Shown one piece after another: positions 6,159-8,862 of a DNA stretch of 8,862 bases. Under the pieces are notes generated by a model. That model saw only the letters and a list, made by a program, of their open reading frames with translations, made no database searches and was not told where the DNA came from. The stretch's first letter is position 1. Each line of letters starts with the position of its first letter. The position numbers and the translations under genes are program-made. This DNA is from Thiotrichales bacterium (GTDB lineage: Bacteria; Pseudomonadota; Gammaproteobacteria; UWMA-0217): contig JANTGD010000130.1 of NCBI GenBank assembly GCA_024763135.1, forward strand, positions 1-8,862. The letters run 5' to 3'.

Positions 6159-8501
6159 CTATGAATCACCCTGAATTTGGCGGGCAACCCCCGACCACCG
6201 CCCCGCTTTTCGGTAAAGCCCGGTCAATCCCAAAAGCATCCATACACTGAGTATGCCTCCGCCCGTCGAACCTGTTGCCACCGTCTGAGTGACATTATCG
6301 CTGAGGATACGCTGCTGCTCTTTATTCGAAGCTGTGTTGCTCGCGAGCAACCAGGCCTGTGCCTCTTGTAGCGACGTTACGACCGCTTGTCGGCTCGACA
6401 CGTTTCCTGCGGGACAGAATAAAGAAAATACACAAGCATCGAGCGCGTGATCGCCCTGGGCAATGACATGCAGGCGTGCATCCTGTGGACCACATTGGTA
6501 GGTCTGCTTCAGATCGGTCCGCGATGTGGGAAGCAGCGGCGGTGTATTACTGAGATCGCCGGCGAGCGCACGACACAAACGTTCTGACTGATCAACGGGT
6601 ACCGTTTGATCTGCCGCGCCGTGAATCAAGAATACTGGTGGCAGTTGCAGTGGAGACGGATCGATCAAGGCCGGAAAACTGTTGGCTTGCACGTCGGTGT
6701 CGTAGAGTGAAACGGTCTCAATGGGCCGGCCGAGGTAGTCTGCCAGCGCTTGCTGACCTTGCCGCTGACGCTCTGACAACGCTTCACTTTGGAGCTGCTC
6801 GATCAAGCGCCCAAAATCCGTTGGTGGATACATCAGCAATGCTTTGTCGATTGTCCCGGGGTTATGGTAGGCAAGGGCTAGCGCCAGTTGCGCCCCGGCA
6901 GATTGACCAATCAAACTCACCGGTCCGCTTGCACCGTACGTGCCCGCCTGCGTCGTTACCCAATTCAGAGCATCCTGCACATCGGCAGTGATCTCGGCCC
7001 CTGTCACTCCATGGCAAGCCTGCGTGCCCTCCTGAGTCCCCGTGAGCCGATAGAATGGGACGAATACCACAAAGCCCGATTCGGTGTAGTGAGAAATCAT
7101 CGACTCCAGCCCCACAAACCCGAAGACGCGGGAATTCCAACTGCCCCCATGGAGCGCCAGCAGCGGCTTGAGTGCCGATGCATCCACTGCCTTTTTATAG
7201 ATACGCATTTCAAGATCACACTGCCCAGCGGGCCCCGTGCTCTGTTTATACACTGCGCGCGTCATAAAGGGCTGATGATTCTGCTCGATGGGCTGCACAC
7301 CCAGCGCCAGTGTCGTCCCTGGCGACAAGGTCCAGCTGCCCGCGGGATGCTGCTCAAGTGCACCATTGCCCAAGCGGCGCGAATCAAAGCTAACACTACA
7401 GTAGTCCACCCAGGACGTCGGTGAAAACGCAAAACGATTGCTGCACTGCGGATCACTGAATAACGTCGCTGGTTGCATCAGCGACTCAGCCGTTGCGGCT
7501 TGACAGACGCCCGCTACCCGCTGGTAAGTGGTATCAAGTGCCAGCTCGCGCTGTTCACTGGCCAGCAGCTCACAGGCCGCAACCGCACCGACCAACTCTT
7601 TGAGCGGCCCTGTATCATCTGCTACCAGCGCATACAACAGCGAGGGCAGATTGTCTCGAAGGTATTGTTTCCCAAGGGGGCCCAACAGCTCAGTTTGCAG
7701 CATTTGATCCAGCAAAACCCGCTGTGACGCATCGAGATTTGCTAAAGGTATACGCAAGGGCTCATTTCCGAGCGCTGCACTGAGTGCCGCACCCAGTTGC
7801 TCTTCCAGCGCTGCCGTATGCGCCGAAATCACTTCCGGGCGAAGTTCCCGCGCGATACCTTTTTCAATCTGCTCTGCGGTCAGATTCTCGAACCAAGTGC
7901 CATCGACGGTGACGTGATAGCTCGGCGCAAGTAACTCGGCGCTCACGTCGACTGTTGGCGTAAACGTCAATTCGGTGGCCGTTACGGTCAGATGTGGATT
8001 CAGCTCAGTGGTCAGCACTAAGCGCCCCTGCCCCGTGACGGTAAAACTGAAACTGTCTTTCCCCAATGGGTAACATCGACCAAAAACACGCTTGCCAATG
8101 CGTTGCTGTACCGACCCGCGGGCTTCGACCAGCAAAGGCACATCCGCCACGAACCGACCCGGTTCCCGCAAGCTGTCAAGCTGCAATGAAAACTGGGACG
8201 CGTCACTGGCACGCATCTGCAAATCGATCACTTCAATTTCCGAAGCATATTCACAGCCCCCATCCAGAGGGAGACTCTCAGCATGGTAGCTGAGCACCAC
8301 GGCGCCAGAGTCGAGCCAACCATGACGGTCGCCCAGTGATGTCGCGAGCGCCTCGCGAACCTCGGCATCGAGTCGCTCCAGAGCCGCACGATCATGGCCG
8401 GCCTGAAAAAGTTGACCCAGCGGAAGACTAAAAGTATCCGCATGAACAGGACTCAACCACAGTACAGCCAGCAGTGGAAAATAACGTATCAGCAGCATCA
8501 T
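6159..8501 (-). CDS. secreted alpha/beta-hydrolase with GlyGly-CTERM-like sorting tail
   Basis: The 780-residue protein begins with a signal peptide (1-21, cleavage expected after VHA). A unique region of about 410 residues that I do not recognise follows, then an esterase/lipase-type alpha/beta-hydrolase domain (about 435-715). That domain shows an oxyanion-hole motif HGGSW at 451-455, nucleophile S534 in GQSAG, D631 in HGAADQTVP, and H685 in GDHALDAC. The mature part has 12 cysteines, in keeping with an exported, disulfide-bonded protein. The tail has GGG at 747-749, a hydrophobic stretch to about 763, then RK and further basic residues. This resembles the GlyGly-CTERM signal cleaved by rhombosortase in proteins using type II secretion. 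AGGA at 8507-8510 supports the ATG at 8501 (5-base gap) or 8498 (8-base gap); the frame is open to 8615, but those extra residues would bury the signal peptide. The substrate is unknown. The gene stands alone on its transcript. Confidence 0.85.
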   Translation of the reverse strand: MMLLIRYFPLLAVLWLSPVHADTFSLPLGQLFQAGHDRAALERLDAEVREALATSLGDRHGWLDSGAVVLSYHAESLPLDGGCEYASEIEVIDLQMRASDASQFSLQLDSLREPGRFVADVPLLVEARGSVQQRIGKRVFGRCYPLGKDSFSFTVTGQGRLVLTTELNPHLTVTATELTFTPTVDVSAELLAPSYHVTVDGTWFENLTAEQIEKGIARELRPEVISAHTAALEEQLGAALSAALGNEPLRIPLANLDASQRVLLDQMLQTELLGPLGKQYLRDNLPSLLYALVADDTGPLKELVGAVAACELLASEQRELALDTTYQRVAGVCQAATAESLMQPATLFSDPQCSNRFAFSPTSWVDYCSVSFDSRRLGNGALEQHPAGSWTLSPGTTLALGVQPIEQNHQPFMTRAVYKQSTGPAGQCDLEMRIYKKAVDASALKPLLALHGGSWNSRVFGFVGLESMISHYTESGFVVFVPFYRLTGTQEGTQACHGVTGAEITADVQDALNWVTTQAGTYGASGPVSLIGQSAGAQLALALAYHNPGTIDKALLMYPPTDFGRLIEQLQSEALSERQRQGQQALADYLGRPIETVSLYDTDVQANSFPALIDPSPLQLPPVFLIHGAADQTVPVDQSERLCRALAGDLSNTPPLLPTSRTDLKQTYQCGPQDARLHVIAQGDHALDACVFSLFCPAGNVSSRQAVVTSLQEAQAWLLASNTASNKEQQRILSDNVTQTVATGSTGGGILSVWMLLGLTGLYRKAGRWSGVARQIQGDS

Positions 8502-8506
8502 CGATT

Positions 8507-8510
8507 TCCT
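8507..8510 (-). promoter_or_regulatory. ribosome binding site deciding the hydrolase start
   Basis: AGGA on the minus strand lies 5 bases before the ATG at 8501 and 8 bases before the adjacent ATG at 8498. Both starts give the same signal peptide, differing by one Met. It argues against the upstream in-frame ATG at 8615. Confidence 0.6.
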
Positions 8511-8554
8511 AAGGTTGGAGCATGAAACGTCGCAGTTTAACAGTGAGCGACGAC

Positions 8555-8581
8555 AAAAAAATGACACCTCATCATTTTTTT
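8555..8581. repeat. AT-rich perfect inverted repeat upstream of the hydrolase gene
   Basis: AAAAAAATGA and TCATTTTTTT form a perfect 10-bp inverted repeat around the 7-base loop CACCTCA. It sits 54-80 bases upstream of the hydrolase start, where a promoter or leader is expected. It could be a protein-binding site or a weak two-way terminator insulating the gene from MITE-side transcription. The stem has only two G-C pairs, so RNA stability would be low. Confidence 0.4.
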
Positions 8582-8685
8582 CCATGCGTTCATGCGCTGA
8601 CGTCCGGAAAACCATTCTGCTACATAAACGCAGCTCAGCCTCCTAGCCGACCCCCTATGCTCGCCGTTTCGTTTCATTTTTTTAA

Positions 8686-8845
8686 GGAAGCTCCGATTAA
8701 TTCTGGCGCGAGCAGATTGTGGTGAACAATCGTCCCGTTCAAGGCGCGAATCGCAGGTAATAGCAGGCTATTGCGAAGATCCGCAACGCAGATGTGGGCG
8801 ATTTTGCGCCGCAAGATGCCGGGTTACGAATTGATCAGCGCTTCC
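8686..8845. mobile_element. 160-bp MITE, copy 2, with IS5-like terminal repeats
   Basis: It is flanked by TTAA at 8682-8685 and 8846-8849. Ends are GGAAGCTCCGATTAATTC and the complement of GAATTGATCAGCGCTTCC. It aligns end to end with copy 1 (2902-3060) in the same orientation, with about 16 substitutions and a 1-base length difference, about 90 percent identity. The central palindrome of copy 1 is largely decayed here. It lies about 180 bases upstream of the hydrolase start codon, so it may carry or interrupt upstream regulatory sequence. No coding capacity is visible. Confidence 0.88.
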
Positions 8846-8862
8846 TTAACACCGAGCTGGCG

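Noticed and set aside
2902..8845. Pair of same-orientation repeats considered as CRISPR repeats or as a composite transposon.
   Set aside because: Only two 160-bp copies 5.8 kb apart, each with its own TTAA flanks and terminal repeats; they are independent MITE insertions without a transposase.

Overview
The window looks like an accessory surface-glycan locus of a Gammaproteobacterium. The evidence is a candidate GlyGly-CTERM (rhombosortase-type) sorting tail, an E. coli-like AsnB N-terminus, and IS5-family mobile DNA; the genus cannot be named from sequence alone. All five complete genes lie on the minus strand. The only plus-strand gene is the tail of a transposase.

Layout from left to right. 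Positions 1-278 are the 3' end of an IS5-family insertion sequence, with the last 43 codons of its transposase and its right terminal inverted repeat. It abuts a GtrA-like flippase gene (279-665) exactly at that gene's stop codon. Nine bases upstream lies a glutamine-dependent asparagine synthetase of the AsnB type (675-2564). A non-coding interval (2565-3096) follows, holding a conserved promoter-region element and a 159-bp MITE with a perfect 38-bp internal palindrome. Next come a GtrB/DPM1-like membrane glycosyltransferase (3097-4071) and a polytopic membrane protein of GT-C type architecture (4181-5722). A second non-coding interval (5723-6158) carries a second copy of the conserved element. 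A secreted alpha/beta-hydrolase with a C-terminal sorting tail (6159-8501) follows, and a second copy of the MITE (8686-8845) closes the window.

How the genes may work together (inference). GtrB would load a sugar onto polyprenyl phosphate at the cytoplasmic face, GtrA would flip it, and the large membrane protein would transfer the sugar to a glycan in the periplasm. This is the logic of the three-component Gtr systems known from O-antigen-modifying phages. Here the three parts lie in two transcription units, with asnB in one of them. Both units carry the same roughly 75-bp element at a similar distance (about 160-190 bp) upstream of the first start codon, which suggests co-regulation. The hydrolase looks like an independent exported esterase or peptidase-like enzyme.

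Mobile DNA: the IS5-like end and the two MITEs share terminal repeats and are flanked by TTAA. The IS, or a relative, is therefore the likely source of the transposase that mobilised the MITEs.
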